Below, one piece after another: positions 9,846 through 22,070 of a stretch of 64,000 nt of DNA. How positions within the stretch are numbered: the first letter of the stretch is position 1; every line of letters begins with the position of its first letter. The notes beneath the pieces were generated by a model. It searched no databases and had not been told where the DNA came from. It was given only the letters and a program-made list of their open reading frames with translations. The stretch comes from Floccularia luteovirens (Eukaryota > Basidiomycota > Agaricomycetes > Agaricales > Squamanitaceae). Both the position numbers and the translations under genes were made by a program. The DNA lies in NCBI GenBank assembly GCA_009739215.1, contig VSJF01000006.1, positions 248,001 through 312,000 of the forward strand. The letters run 5' to 3'.

Positions 9846-12800
9846 ATGGCTTATTGTCGCAATGCTGAAGGCTGGTCTGCGATCTCCCGCTTTCGGGTCT
9901 TTGACTTGACTCCCTGTTTCGAGGAGGGCATTGTTCTGTCACTTCTGCTTGGAGTTTTGCTTATGGCCAGTATCTTACGATCTTTAGCGCTCTGCTTAAA
10001 GAAACCACTGGAGAGGTCTCGTAGGAGTGTCTGGCTGCTGAGAGGCAAATTAGTGCGTACTACATTTTCTGTCTGAAAAGAAAACCCAGCTGAACTATGT
10101 TGGTTTAGGTCCTGCTCTCTGTTTCTCTGTTGGGAAGCATTTTTTCACTTGTTTTTATCATTATTAGGCAACAAACTGTGCCTGTCCTACAATATTATAT
10201 CCTAGAGCCAATTACCCTTGGTGCAGCCATATCCTTGACTTATTTCAATCATACTCGCAGCCGGAGGTCGTCATCAATTCTCCTTATATTCTGGCCTGCG
10301 TACACACTCGGAATTCTGCTCTGGACCCGTACTTCTGTTATTGAACACGCAGAATTCCGATTAGTGCTCGCGAAATGGTTTGTAGTGGCCTTTGGCATAC
10401 TGTCTTTCGCACTTGAGGTTTTCGGGACTGAAGTGGGAGGCGACAAGTCCGTTTTAGAAAATCCAGTTTTGACTGCGAACGTATTCAGTATATGGGTAAT
10501 TTCAATCGTTTTCTATGAATTTATGCCAGCCACTAATATTGGGTTCTTATAGACTTTTGGGTGGATGACACCCCTCATGAAGAAGGGTGTCACACAGTTC
10601 ATTACGGAAAAGGACCTTCCACCCCTAAAATCGAGTGATGAGTCTTCCAATCTTGGAGCGGATTTGGATCGTGCATTATCTAAACAGTGAGATATCTTTT
10701 TAGTCTTCGTTCTCACTTTGGCTGAATCACCTTACAGCACGTTGTGGAAAGCTCTTTTCATAGCTTATGGATGGCCATATGCTGTCGCTGCTTTCCTTAA
10801 AGTTACGCAAGACTGTCTTTCATTCCTGCAGCCGCAACTTCTTCGTTGGCTTTTGACTTATATTTCACGCTATCAAGACACCCGATTTGCTCCAATTGAT
10901 GATGGTTCGAGGCCAAGTAAAATCGAAGGTTTTGCTATTGCGGGAATCATGTTTATTGCCTCTGTCATTCAGACCATATGTTTGAATCAAGTAAGCATAA
11001 CTGACATGCCTTTGTTTTTTTTTTTTTTCATCTTTATAATAGTATTTTCAACGAACGTTTGAAACTGGGTAAGTTCTCGAACATCTTAGTAAGTTCAATG
11101 TGCTCATCTGCTGAGCTTAGAATGCGCGTACGTGCAGGACTTGTGACTGCAATATACTCCAAAGCGCTAGTGTTGTCCAATGACGAGCGCACAAGAGCTT
11201 CTGGTGATATAGTCAATCTCATGTCTGTTGATGCCACCAGGCTACAGGATTTCTGTACATACGGGCTTATTGCACTATCTGGCCCGTTCCAGGTAATCAC
11301 ATTATTAGTTATTTTTGATATAAGGATTACTGATGGTCAATAGATTGTCCTTGCGTTCATATCACTGTATGATCTTTTGGGATGGGCCGCGTTCGTCGGA
11401 GTTGCCATTATGGTTGTGTCGATTCCTGTGAACACCGGTGTGTTACTCATTTTGTATTTATCTGTGATGCTGGATTCTGAATCCATATAGTTATTGCCCG
11501 TATTTTGAAGAAGTTGCAAGAACAGCAAATGAAAAATAGGGATGAGAGAACTCGTTTTATGAGCGAGCTTTTATCTAATATCAAAAGGTATTGGTTTTAC
11601 TTGCAGAATATCTGGGAACGCATACTTACATAACTTGTTTCAGCATAAAGTTATACGCCTGGGAGTTTACTTTCATTAGAAAAGTATTAGAGACGCGTAA
11701 TAATAAAGAATTAAAGTTGCTGAAGAAAATAGGCATTGTCACTGTTCGTAACATTCCTTCTTATATGTGAATCACTTGCTGAGAATCTTTACAGGCAGGA
11801 AATACGGCCATGTGGACTGGTATTCCTCTGCTTGTTGCGTTCAGCTCCTTCGCTACTGCAGCTGCCATTTCTTCAAAACCTTTGACATCGGATATCATAT
11901 TCCCTGCCATCACCTTGTTCATGCTTTTACAGTTTCCATTAGCCATGGTATTCATTCCCTCTAGATGTCCAAATTGACGCTAATATATATGTCATAGTTT
12001 AGTATGGTAACGTCGAATTTGATTGAGGCAGCGGTCTCCGTCCAACGCTTGTCCTCTTTCTTGGGTGCCGATGAATTACAAAAGGATGCTGTTAAATTAA
12101 TAAAGGCCCCAACCTCACGGCCTGGAGACGAAGTAACTATTATTTTCATCCCTCGCAAAAAAGCACAAACTAATGATCTGGGGATATTAGGTGCTCTCCA
12201 TTAAGGATGCGGATTTCTCATGGTCAAAACAATCTGTAGAACCTACTCTGGAAGGTATCAATCTGTCAATAAAGAAAGGCGAACTCGTCGGAATTCTAGG
12301 ACGCGTTGGCGCAGGAAAGGTTTGTCACGTTCACACATGACGGAACACGTTATTTACCAGAGTGTAGACGAGCTTGCTTTCAGCCATAATTGGTGATATG
12401 ACTCGAAGAGAAGGAAGTGTAATGGTAACTCAAAGCGTATCTTACGCACCTCAGAATCCATGGTGAGTACTAAGATGTCAGCCCTCAATTTTCTAATCTC
12501 ACAGTTATTTTCTAGGATCTTATCTGCGACCGTGCGCGAGAATATTCTATTTAGTCATGAATACGATGAGACATTCTATAACATGGTTATTGAAGGTAAC
12601 TATATGCTTTACCTGAATCTTTATTTCATGCTCAGTGGTATTACAGCATGCGCCCTTACGCAAGATCTAGCGCTGCTTCCCTTAGGTGATCTTACAGAGG
12701 TTGGAGAAAAAGGTTAGAGAATTGGCCTTACATGTATCAATCACTCTTGACGTTTAATATTAGGTATCACGGTATGTATATATCTCAGTGGTTCTTACAT

Positions 12801-15800
12801 ACACCACCATCAGTATTAACGCTCACCTTTAGCTAAGTGGTGGACAACGGGCACGAATAGCACTGGCCCGTGCAATATATGCAAGGGCAGACCTGTGAGT
12901 CTCGGAATAAGTTCACCATCCTACGTGCTCATGTACTTATTTTCATTTCTATAGTGTCCTTCTTGATGACTGTCTTGCAGCAGTTGACAGTCATGTTGCC
13001 CGTCATGTCTTTGGTAGTGTATCTTTCACATGGTAGAGGTCTTATTACTGACGAGAGATACAAGATAATGTTATTGGTCCTAATGGCCTTCTTGCTAGCA
13101 AAGCGCGCATTTTGGTCACCAATAGCATCTCATTTATTCGACAATTCGATCAGCTATGTTACATCAGACGAGGAATAATTCTAGAAAGTGGATCATATAA
13201 TGAGCTCGTGTTAAATCCCGAGAGCGAGATGTCACGACTCATGTAAGTAAAACAGAATCCTTCACACTTTTTATTATTCGCTGAAACGTAATTTAGAAAG
13301 GGCATGGAAGTGGTGCCCATTCTTCTGGAACGTCAACTCCATACACGCTCAATGACGGTGCCAGCCCCAGTAGTGACGATCAATCTCTTGTCGTCTATGA
13401 CGATATGAAGGCTGCAGAACATGCAAACATTATCTCTGAAAAACTGCGCAGGCATTCCAGCTACCCCGCTGCAAAAATTGCGCAGAACTCGTCATTAATC
13501 TCCCCCAGTTCTGACGGTCTTACCAAAGAACATCAAGAGAAAGGAAAAGTGAAATGGGAGGTATATAGGCAGTACATTAAAGCAGCTTCCATGACTGGAT
13601 TCTTCTTCTTTCTGTTCACAACGGTTGCTCAGCAAGGTGCTTCGGTCTTGGCTACGTTCACGCTGCGGTATTGGGGAGAACATAACAGGGAAACCGGAAG
13701 TAACTCAGGAATGTCGATTTACCTAACAATTTACGGATTGTTCTCGTTGTCATCAACGATACTTGGTGCCATCTCTGCGATATTGATTTGGGTCTACTGT
13801 GGTTTGAAGAGCGCTAGGTATTTGCACGACTCGGTACGTTTATCCGTTCTTTGAGTTTCAAGTCTTAATGATTTAATGGTGTATTTCCGGGCAGATGTTG
13901 TATGCATTGGTCAGAGCTCCTTTGAGTTTCTTCGAATTAACGCCTACTGGGACGGTATGTTCACCTATCTACAAGCTTTCTATCGCCTTTACTCATAGTT
14001 TTGCAGGGTTCTCAATTTGTTCTCTCGGGATACATATGTTGTAGACCAGATCCTAGCCCGGGTCATTCAAGGCCTTTGCCGCACCCTTGCTATCACTCTG
14101 TCAATTATCGTCGTCATTGGATCGAGTTTCACACCGTTTATTCTTGCTGTCATACCTTTGGGGTGGTTCTATCTCCGCGTTATGAAGTGAGTAGTGTATA
14201 CTTAACCTATCAGCAACATATTCTAACCATTTACAATGTAGGTACTACTTGGCGACGTCAAGAGAGCTGAAACGATTGGATGCTGTCACCAAATCTCCTA
14301 TATTTGCTTGGTTCTCGGAATCTCTAGCAGGTCTAACGACCATCCGGGCCTTCCGTCAACAATCTATGTTTATTGAGGCCAATCAACGCAGGATTGACCG
14401 GAATCAAGTTTGCTACTTGCCGAGTATCTCAGTAAATCGATGGCTTGCTGTTCGATTGGAGTTTGTGGGGGCAATCATAATCTTTGTTGTGGTGATTTTG
14501 GCTCTCTCCGCTCTGATCACTACGGGAGTGGACGCATGGGCTTGTTGGACTAGTGCTTTCATACGCACTCAACACTACCTCATCCTTGGCGAGTCATCGT
14601 TCCTTCGTCGTGACTTTGGATTTCTGCTTATCATTGATGGCTTTACAGAACTGGGTCGTTCGATCAGCAAGTGAGGTAGAACAGAACATCGTTAGTGTAG
14701 AGAGAATACTACATCAAACACAAGTGCAAACCCGAAGCACCCCATGAAATACCAGAAAACAAACCTTCCGATTCTTGGCCTGTTGAAGGTAGTGTTGAAT
14801 TCAGGTATGTTATTTTTTCTATTCCTTTCAGTAGTGACGATGCTGGAACGTGGTGTTAGGGATTACTCTACCCGATATCGACCAGAATTAGATCTTGTAT
14901 TACGGGATATCTCTATTACTATAGTGAAGTAAAAGCCTTATCATCAACTCAAACCGACGTGTGGTCCTTATATTTTCCCAAGAAACCTCGAGAAAAAGTT
15001 GGTGTCTGCGGGAGAACTGGTGCCGGAAAATCATCTGTAAGTCTGAATTCATATGCTGACCTGCATATTTTTACCTACTTTGCCTTCAGCTTCTCCTTGC
15101 GCTCTTCCGAATCATTGAACCTTCTAATGGTTCGATCTATATTGATGGCGTTGACATCACAAAAATTGGACTTCATGACTGTAAGTACTATTTTCTGTTC
15201 TTTGTAAAATATTCAGCCAGCTCAATGTTGGTTTAGTACGATCTGCGATTTCTATTGTGCCTCAAACACCAGATTTGTTCGAAGGAAATCTTCGCGAAAA
15301 TATTGACCCGGTTGGTATGTATACGGATGCGGAAATTTGGGTTGCACTTGATCAGGTTGGTTAAAGAGACATGTTTTGAACAACAAATTATGACCTCCAA
15401 TATCTTAGGCACATTTGAAAGAATATGTGGAAAGTCTCCCCGAGAAGTTGGATGCTCCTGTTAGAGAAGGAGGGTCTTCGTTGTCTTCCGGACAACGACA
15501 GTTGATTTGTTTTGCGAGGGCTTTGCTACGCAAGGTAAGTAGAGGTACAATTGGTGAACCTACTCCGAACTGACTTTCTCTGTAGTCAAAAATTTTGGTC
15601 CTTGATGAGGGTAATGTTTCATTTATAATTATTGTTGGATGTTACTGACCATCTCACAGCTACATCTGCTGTTGACCTTGAAACTGATCAAGCTATTCAA
15701 GATATCATCCGTGGACCCGCGTTTTCCGATGTTTCGATAATCACTATTGCGTATGTGCCTATAATTTGAATGAGACTACAGGCTGACAGAACTTAATAGA

Positions 15801-16026
15801 CATCGTTTGAATACTATAATGGAATCTAACCGTGTGCTTGTCATGGATTCTGGAAAGGTCTGTCCATTGTTAGATATCTATTGCTTTGGATTAAGAATGT
15901 TGATGTGTTTTCTAATGCCAGGTTGCTGAATTTGACACACCGGAGGCTCTCCTAGGTCAACCGACATCAATATTTTATTCCCTTGCAAAAGAAGCTGGGT
16001 TGGTGCCCACGACGCCAAATGATTAA
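9846..16026 (+). CDS. ABCC/MRP-type transporter, YCF1-like (probable vacuolar conjugate pump)
   Basis: Full-length MRP architecture. The extra N-terminal domain TMD0 starts [16 protein letters not shown] and ends about 10550; then come the linker ([13 protein letters not shown]), TMD1, NBD1, TMD2 and NBD2. NBD1 shows Walker [12 protein letters not shown]-loop APQNPWI, signature [14 protein letters not shown] and Walker [15 protein letters not shown]2 shows [22 protein letters not shown], a degenerate signature [21 protein letters not shown] and the switch IAHRLNT. Relatives pump glutathione conjugates and metals into the vacuole. About 25 short introns are present, one of GC-AG type at 14589-14648. 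Frame breaks occur at the GGG at 14538-14540 and the CCC at 14731-14733; each is cured by losing one base. A third is possible at 13949-13951. All catalytic motifs are intact, so I favour sequence errors over a dead gene. Confidence 0.9.
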
Positions 16027-16376
16027 AAGGGGGGTATCGCATGCATGATGATGAATATGATAAAATTGACCCGTAAATAGCCTGCAAACTACTACACACA
16101 AAATGTAGATTTACATACTTTTGAATAAACGTCCGTTTAGACATTGCGACTGTGCCTTTGCGCTTACTTAGAAAGCTGCCAGGATCAGCGTGACACTGCT
16201 GGCAGGGTAGGATATTTTTGTGTGATGTCAAGATGATACAATCATATACTTTGTCCGAGGACCATTCTTCTGACATGGAAGAATCCAATCTCCTTTAACT
16301 CTCTACATTTGCCGAACCTTTCGATTACAACCGGTTACTTTACATGTGATGTAGTTAAATTATCACTGAGATAAGC
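16027..16376. other. Convergent intergenic region
   Basis: Separates the 3' ends of the ABC transporter and TSR4 genes. It is AT-rich; no gene, repeat or RNA was recognised. Confidence 0.5.
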
Positions 16377-18016
16377 TCAAACATCCCATTGTACCAAAAC
16401 GAGCTCCTCTCTCCAGCATTCCTTTGTAGATGTGCCGTCATCATTGACACAACAGTCGGCTGCGCATGAAAAAATCATGCAGGTGCCCCACTCCATTTCA
16501 CGCTTATCATTTGAATTACCCCCTTTGATAGCAAGCTCCACCGCCTTTTTCCTCTCTTCATCAGTCAGCTTTTTGGACTTGCCGTCATCCTTAGTACGAA
16601 GCACATTGATAAGATTCGGCATGAGCTGACACTCAAATACGCGTTTCGACTTGCATTGGGGACAATGGGGAATGGAGTTGGTTGTGTAAGAGCGCTTGGG
16701 TGTACGGATGACCATGAAATCAGGTTTAGTCACCGGAAGTGGCGGAACGGCCGGTGCGGGGAAGAGTCTTTCGAAGACGTCGTCGGATGCGAACGGCAAC
16801 GGGGTGCCATTTAGTTCATAGCTGATGACATCGCGTATTTGATCAGACAGCCAAACAATGTTTAGGACTTTGTACAGAGATGGTAACCGGAGCTCACCGA
16901 ATACATTGTTCGCCTTCGTATCCAACACGTTTCGTGAAGCGCTCAAACACAGCATCTACTTCCAAGGAGTTTTCGTAAGCTTCTGACATCCACGAGAAAT
17001 CTTTTGCATTCTTTCCATTATCATCTGATAATTGATCGACAACCTGAACACCGGGTGGAAGTTTGTTTTTGGGCTGCGGAGGAAGATATTCGGATATGGT
17101 TGAAAGATATAGCGCTGGATATGCTGGTGCAGCTTGCCATGGGGATTCTGTGATTGTAGTGGAAGCCATTGCGGTTAGCAGTGATTTTTCGGATAATGCG
17201 GAGTCGCTTTCAGCGTCGCTTGTGTCATCTTCATCTCCATCTTCTTTGGTTTGGGAAACATTGGCGGGGAGAACCTCGCCGGCGGGTGATGGAGAAGGTG
17301 CTGCACTAGTGCCGAAAATTTGGGCGCCCAGCCCAAAAGGTTCCGGCATTTGAGAAGACTTGTTTGCCATCTGTTTCAAGTTTGTCAGACACTGGCTGTC
17401 ACTTATCGTGGTGCCATAATACATACAGAGAAGGGGTTGGATTTAGTGGGGTTTTTGGCTATAGCTCCAGCGGTGATTTGGGCATGCTTCTGTTCTTTTT
17501 CTTTGGCTAGCTTCTTCTCAAGCTTGGCAGCGTATTTCTCATTAAATCTTAAACCCCTCCAAGCTCGCACACTAATATACTGGTGAGAATTTGCTACTCA
17601 CATACTGGTTAGTGTGACATACCGGGCTATGACTCACCTGCCTGGTTTTCCTTGACAGCCGACTCTTGGGCAGCCCCAAATATACAAAGCTCTGTCCATG
17701 GGACTGTTCTCAAACGGACACCACAGTTGGACGAGCATTTCCATTGGACTGGAGCATACTCTACATTGGGATGATGAGAAATGAGGTTGACGCGATGGTA
17801 ACAAAGCCTTTTAAATTGAATAAGTTTATAAATTGCGGTATGTAAGATACATATAGATCGCACAGGAAGACCACCGATACGAGATACAGCGGCATCGGTA
17901 AGATCTGAATTGACATGGATGAAACCATCTGGGACACCTAATAACACGGATGTTTCTACTTCGGAAAAGGCTTCATCGTCAGAATCTGACCAATCATTGT
18001 CTGAATTGCGAGACAT
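16377..18016 (-). CDS. TSR4: PDCD2/Tsr4-family ribosomal protein chaperone
   Basis: Tsr4/PDCD2 proteins guard the small-subunit ribosomal protein uS5 (Rps2) and help deliver it to the nucleus. The start is acidic (MSRNSDNDWSDSDDEAF), then VETSVLLGVPDGFI and a split zinc-binding part: QCRVCSSPMEMLVQLWCP, ALYIWGCPRVGCQGKPG and VRAWRGLRFNEKYAA. A low-complexity acidic linker and VDAVFERFTKRVGYEGEQC follow, then the PDCD2_C domain with HCPQCKSKRVFECQLMPNLINVL, MEWGTCMIFSCAADC and a C-terminal REELVLVQWDV. Introns at about 17880-17820, 17640-17575, 17425-17370 and 16930-16860 join in frame. No break was found. It diverges from regulator A across 364 bp. Confidence 0.9.
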
Positions 18017-18380
18017 CTGTAAGAAGATGGGTATCAAAATGAATACTGGTTGAAGTCAAGTCAAGAGGATGAAGGGTCAGAAAAGCATGAATGGTAAAAA
18101 TTTGAAAGGAGTCGTCAAGTTCTGAGAATACAGAGAAACTCTGGTATTCCAGGTTCAGACTCGTCATCTAAGGAGCTCATCAGAAAGTTGTATAAAAGAT
18201 TGGGTACTTACAACCAGGATGGTCCGGTACAAGTTGGATGTGAAGAAAAAAAATGAAAATTTCTAATGATAGTTCGAGTATTACGTAATGAAAGATAAAT
18301 AGTGTTGTAACGGTCAATAAAGTCCTCCGAGCTAGCACTTAAGTACGGTTTCTCCACTTCTTCTCCTTGCTTCCTCTCAC
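18017..18380. promoter_or_regulatory. Divergent promoter between TSR4 and regulator A
   Basis: No gene is seen. A TATA-like TATAAAAG lies at 18191-18198, about 185 bp before the regulator A start, which would need a long leader. A pyrimidine-rich run lies just before the ATG at 18381. Confidence 0.4.
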
Positions 18381-21300
18381 ATGTCGTCTTCTCCTGCCTT
18401 CTCCCAACGCGACGAACCCTCCTCTCTCGTCTCCCGTCACAAGCGTCGTGGTGTAGCTCTTTCATGCGCTGAATGTCGGAGGTATGTCCTTATCATACCG
18501 GAAACAGTATCATTCTGAAATCCTATGTAGGCTAAAACTCAAGTATGATTTTTGGCCGTTTTCTTTCTTTGTATTTACTGTCCTCTGGTGTAGATGTAGC
18601 CGCGTATTTCCATGCAGGTATTCACATCCTACTCTTTCTAACTGATGTCATCTTTAATCCTCGTACAGCAACTGTGTCAAGAAAGGCTGTTCGGCAATCT
18701 GCCCAGAAGGTTGATAAGACTTTGATACATTGCCCCCTCATTTATCATAACTCGCATCTAGGTTCTCTCACAACTGGAAAGGGCAATCGGTATTTCCACC
18801 ATTGAACATAACACCTTTCATTTTTTTCACATATCATCAGATTTGTTCTTGCTAATACCGAATCTCTGCATGAAAAGATAAACCAACTGGCCACCCGTGT
18901 CAGGAACCTTGAAGACGCTCTCGCACAGTCTCATTCTCTCAACTCACCGCATCCGCATCCTTTACTAAGCGAGGAACTCCTTCAAATCAAACGTCCTCTA
19001 GAACGAGAGAAGCTTGATCTACCAAATCCACGTGATGAAAAATTAGAAGCAAACGATACTATTGATGCATTGGGTTCATTGTTAGAGCCCTCTTCTGCGA
19101 TGTGTCCACTTGGACTTTTTGCTCAATTCAGACATATAGGTCCATCTCTCAAAATGGCAAATCATCCTTTTTTGGTCAAACAGCCAATTCATGGGTACGT
19201 ATCATTGGATTTTCTGAATTATTCTTCATTTGAAGTACCTCTTTCATAGTATCTTCTTCAAGTAAGTTTATATTTTTGTCTAGGGTGGGCTCTTGGCCAT
19301 ATAATTTAAATGTTCATCTCGTCGCCAGAATATTGAAGGCTCCGATCCAGAAGATGACACACCCTCACAAGAACATATTATGCCGCTTGATGTGCCATGG
19401 CTCAACTACGCTTTTCCCTTCACCTCTTCCGTTGCCAGGACTGCTGAAAGTGTTCGGGGATCCATAATCAGTCTCCTGCCACGTGCATCCACTGCACGCA
19501 GTATTTGCGATATCTATTTTCGGCATGCGGCATGGATGTACGTGGTATCTTGTTCCACTTAAACCCGTCCATGTTGACAATTGTGGATCTGCGAACTGTA
19601 TTTTTGTAGGTACACCCCTATATCCGAGTTGGACTTTTACGAAAGCATATTTCAGCCTGTGTATGACCCTGATGGCACTTACCATGAATCAGTTGGCTCG
19701 CATAGTCTCGCCGTCCTTTTCATGGTACTTGCCATCGGGATACTTCTTGACCTAGACCGGCCTGCACATTCATCAGAAGCTCTAGAATATTACCAATTAG
19801 GTAGAGCTGCATTGGCATTGGATTCAGTTCTGGAAGAACAAACTATTCCTGGTGTACAGGCATTGGTATGACTTGATCTATACTTTTTTGGTGATTACCC
19901 TTACCGAATAATATAGTTGTTGATGTGCCATTTTATGTTTCTAAATGACATAGGCAATCCTCGATGGATATTGATGGGAATAATCGTAAAAATGGCACAT
20001 AGCGTAAGTCCCCACTAGTCATATCTGTACGGTTTGTACTCAAGCTCCTTCCAGATCGGATTACGTGAGGTTTTAAATAATCCAGCCGTTGCTATTTGCT
20101 CAGTTTCTCTTTTCTGTGAAAAGATCGTGACAGTGGGAAATGGAATCTCAATAATGAAGAAACACAGAAACGACGCGAACTATTTTATGAGCTATTAACT
20201 TACGATTCATGGCAGGTAAGTTTTTTAAGAACTGAAGTGTTATATCCGTGGTTAGGATATATTTTGCAGAGCCTAACGTATGGACGTCCACCGTCCCTTT
20301 CCACTGCACATATCGATAGTAAATTGCCCCATGAATCCACAACTAATTCTTCAGGTGAAGTAGAGATGTCATGTACGCCATAATTTCTTGACGGCTGAAG
20401 AACCTGTGGATGCTGAGTTTTCCAAATAGTCGCTGCTTGGAAACATAAATTTTCCTACCAATGTCTCAGCTTTGTCCACGACCAGGCTTTTGGAACTCGT
20501 ACACCTAATTACAGAGTCATTCAAGAACTAGATAAAAAGGTCCGGATCCTGGTATATTCCCCCGAGCTTACAGGTCCCAGGGTTCGGTGGTGCTAAAGTT
20601 GGGACGGAGGTTGAACAGCCTTCGATTCAGCTTACTATGCAACGATATGTTGCTTTTGCGATCAAAGAAATCAGTAGGTCAATGTTTACTATGTTGGGAC
20701 ATTGTTCTTAACCGGCCTATCACCACATAGCATTGTTTTATATGCATCGTGGCTTCTTTGCACAAGCTATGGAAGATAATCCTGTTGACCCCATGGGTAG
20801 TAAATATGCACAATCTGTGCTCGCAGCGTACACAAGTGCCTGTTCTTTCGTAGGGTTAATCGAAAGTCTTTTCAACCAGCACCCTGCTTTGACAGAAAGA
20901 ATGTGGTTCCTTTTCACACACGTCTTTTCCTGTGCAGTGAGTGATTTCTAGTTCTGTACAGTTTTAAATTTCTGACGTGATATTTTATAGATCGTTTTGG
21001 GATCCATCGCAGTCAAATCTCGTATGGCCTTAGCACCTTCAGCTCTATCTCATCTGGATTCAGCCTACAATCTTTTTGCAAGGGTCTCAGATAACACCCG
21101 GTCGGGTAAAATTTTAGTAAGTAGCAGTAAAACCCTCTATAACTAGCGAAATATTAATAACATTCTTTAGCCAATATTGCAAAAACTGAGAGAAAGAGCA
21201 CATGCCTCTCTCTCAAGTCATCATCAACCAAGCACACCGAACGTAGCCGGACGGCCTATTAAGAGCGAAGCTGATGAGTTATCTGCGCTTGGTGGAATGA

Positions 21301-21713
21301 CTCGACTTGTGTCTCGTCGTTCACCATCATCACCATCATACTCAGCACCCAGTCCTCCTTCTGGAACGTCGTCGCCTAGGCCCTCAACGCAGACTGGTCC
21401 TACTGCATATCAGTCCGATGGCGACCTCTCGGCTGGGTGGCAAAATTATACCCATATCCAAAATTTTAATGTCAACATCAATGTTGATCCTTATTCGCAG
21501 CAGACGCCAGCTCCGCAGCAACGCCCTGGAGTTTCGTATATGTACCCCGGACAAGCTCCATATAACGTTCCGCTAGATGCTATGACAGATTACAATGGAT
21601 TTGCAGGTAATGGCGGCTTTGTCCCAATGCAAATGATGCCACAGGAACGGACAACACCTCCGAATGATCTTCAGGACTCATGGCAAAACTTTATGGCTCA
21701 GTTTAAACACTAA
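18381..21713 (+). CDS. Zn2Cys6 transcription factor with fungal TF domain (regulator A)
   Basis: Nuclear DNA-binding regulator. After KRRGVALSCAECRR the six cysteines are assembled over three short introns (CAEC, LKLKCSRVFPC, SNC, GCSAIC), a canonical binuclear zinc cluster. A coiled coil follows (about 18845-18960, LHEKINQLATRVRNLEDAL). The middle homology region includes IYFRHAAWMY, HSLAVLFMVLAIG, GLHRDSGKWN and RRELFYELLTYDSWQ. The C-terminus is rich in Ser, Pro and Gln (21210-21700), as in activation domains, and ends WQNFMAQFKH. At 20544-20545 the frame shifts between DKKVR and SWYIPPSLQVPGFGG; dropping one G of CCGGATCC restores alignment with regulator B. The target genes are unknown. 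The paralogue at 25726-29098 shares the same domain order and intron positions. Confidence 0.88.
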
Positions 21714-22070
21714 TTGTACATTTTGTTTTCCCGTCAGTTCTGCATTTCTTCGTTTCTGTATGTATATATAGTTCATTGCTAGATATACCCTGTTTCTGCA
21801 CTGTATTATAACTAAATTCCTTGGTTTTTGGTCATCGTTTGGGGGTATGATAGGAAAAACGGAAATATGGCATATTTTATTGTATCATTATTTGTTTGTC
21901 ATTATATATACTAAAAGCCTTTACACATTGCAATAATATAGAAACCCGTTCAAATACATACTCCGAAGAGTGATATTGTATGTTTTACAACTCTTCACTC
22001 TTAACATAGTGGTGGCTTTAACAACAAGCGGCATACACCTTCTCTTGATAAACATTATAATCCTACTCTA
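21714..22070. other. Intergenic region between regulator A and MSC2
   Basis: AT-rich, with several TATATA runs just after the regulator A stop. No gene or RNA was recognised. Confidence 0.5.

Noticed and set aside
13243..13310. Apparent frame break in the ABC transporter linker after SRLI
   Set aside because: Using the acceptor at ..catggaag (13310) joins in frame to [11 protein letters not shown], so no indel is needed.
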